From assembly GCA_900549085.1 (NCBI GenBank), contig URMO01000012.1:1-40452 (forward strand): a DNA stretch of 40,452 bases. Reading direction: 5' to 3'. Shown here in pieces: positions 40,362-40,452 of the stretch. The notes beneath the pieces are model-generated. The model did not search any database. It was not told where the DNA came from and saw nothing but the letters and a program-made list of their open reading frames with translations. The position numbers and the translations under genes were made by a program. Origin of the DNA: an uncultured Collinsella sp. GTDB taxonomy: Bacteria > Actinomycetota > Coriobacteriia > Coriobacteriales > Coriobacteriaceae. Position 1 is the stretch's first letter, and every line of letters begins with the position of its first letter.

Positions 40362-40452
40362 CAAGAGGGGGTACCGGTGGCGCGCGCAGACGTGGTGTAA
40401 GAGCGTCCTGAGGTCCGTCGCTGCAAGTCCCGATGTTACTCCTTCTTGAGAC

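Overview
The window is about 40 kb of GC-rich, densely coded DNA. Its codon use, clean AGGAGG-type ribosome binding sites and gene content (type I glutamine synthetase beside a GlnR-like regulator, FCD and LacI regulators, many sugar-acid genes) fit a gut actinobacterium of the Coriobacteriia. Collinsella is the most likely genus, but this is inference from style, not from a marker gene or a search.

Layout. (1) 1-5.4 kb, minus strand, housekeeping: the 5' part of ligA, an HtrA-type serine protease, a GlnR-like orphan response regulator and glnA. (2) 5.5-9.8 kb: a LacI-type repressor divergent from kdgK and kdgA, which finish the 2-keto-3-deoxygluconate (KDG) pathway; a block of large hairpins; then an FCD/GntR regulator. 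(3) 9.8-13.1 kb, accessory: a fold-back element, an AAA+ ATPase preceded by five 10-bp phased repeats and followed by an array of imperfect palindromes, a decayed integrase, and a 3' half of initiator tRNA-Met that looks like an attachment site. (4) 13.3-16.6 kb: an MGMT-like protein, a CBS-pair protein co-transcribed with an MFS drug-type exporter, and an ArsC-like protein with Ser in place of the usual Cys. (5) 16.8-22.8 kb, sugar-acid genes: an IlvD/Edd-family dehydratase, a GntP permease, an FCD/GntR regulator, and a short-chain dehydrogenase with an RpiB-type isomerase resembling the DhuD/DhuI pair. (6) 22.9-26.3 kb: two iron-sulfur flavoprotein oxidoreductases. (7) 26.4-40 kb: a pectin/galacturonate locus, all on the minus strand. 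It holds a TIM-barrel isomerase-like protein, a GH105 hydrolase, an SGNH esterase, a fused CE8 pectin methylesterase/alpha-beta hydrolase, a GH28 polygalacturonase, a GPH symporter, and uxaA, uxaB and uxaC.

How it works together (inference). Oligogalacturonides probably enter through the GPH symporter. None of the pectin enzymes shows a signal peptide, so deesterification and hydrolysis are probably intracellular. Galacturonate passes through UxaC, UxaB and UxaA to KDG. Unsaturated uronate ends released by GH105 can pass through the DhuI/DhuD-like pair to KDG. Sugar acids imported by GntP may be dehydrated to KDG by the IlvD/Edd enzyme. KdgK and KdgA then give pyruvate and glyceraldehyde-3-phosphate. 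A shared operator, GTGAACGTTCAC, stands before dhuD, the GH105 gene, the GPH symporter and uxaC, tying these transcription units into one regulon. At three of them two copies lie 38-41 bp apart. I see no intact tRNA, rRNA, CRISPR array or complete insertion sequence.
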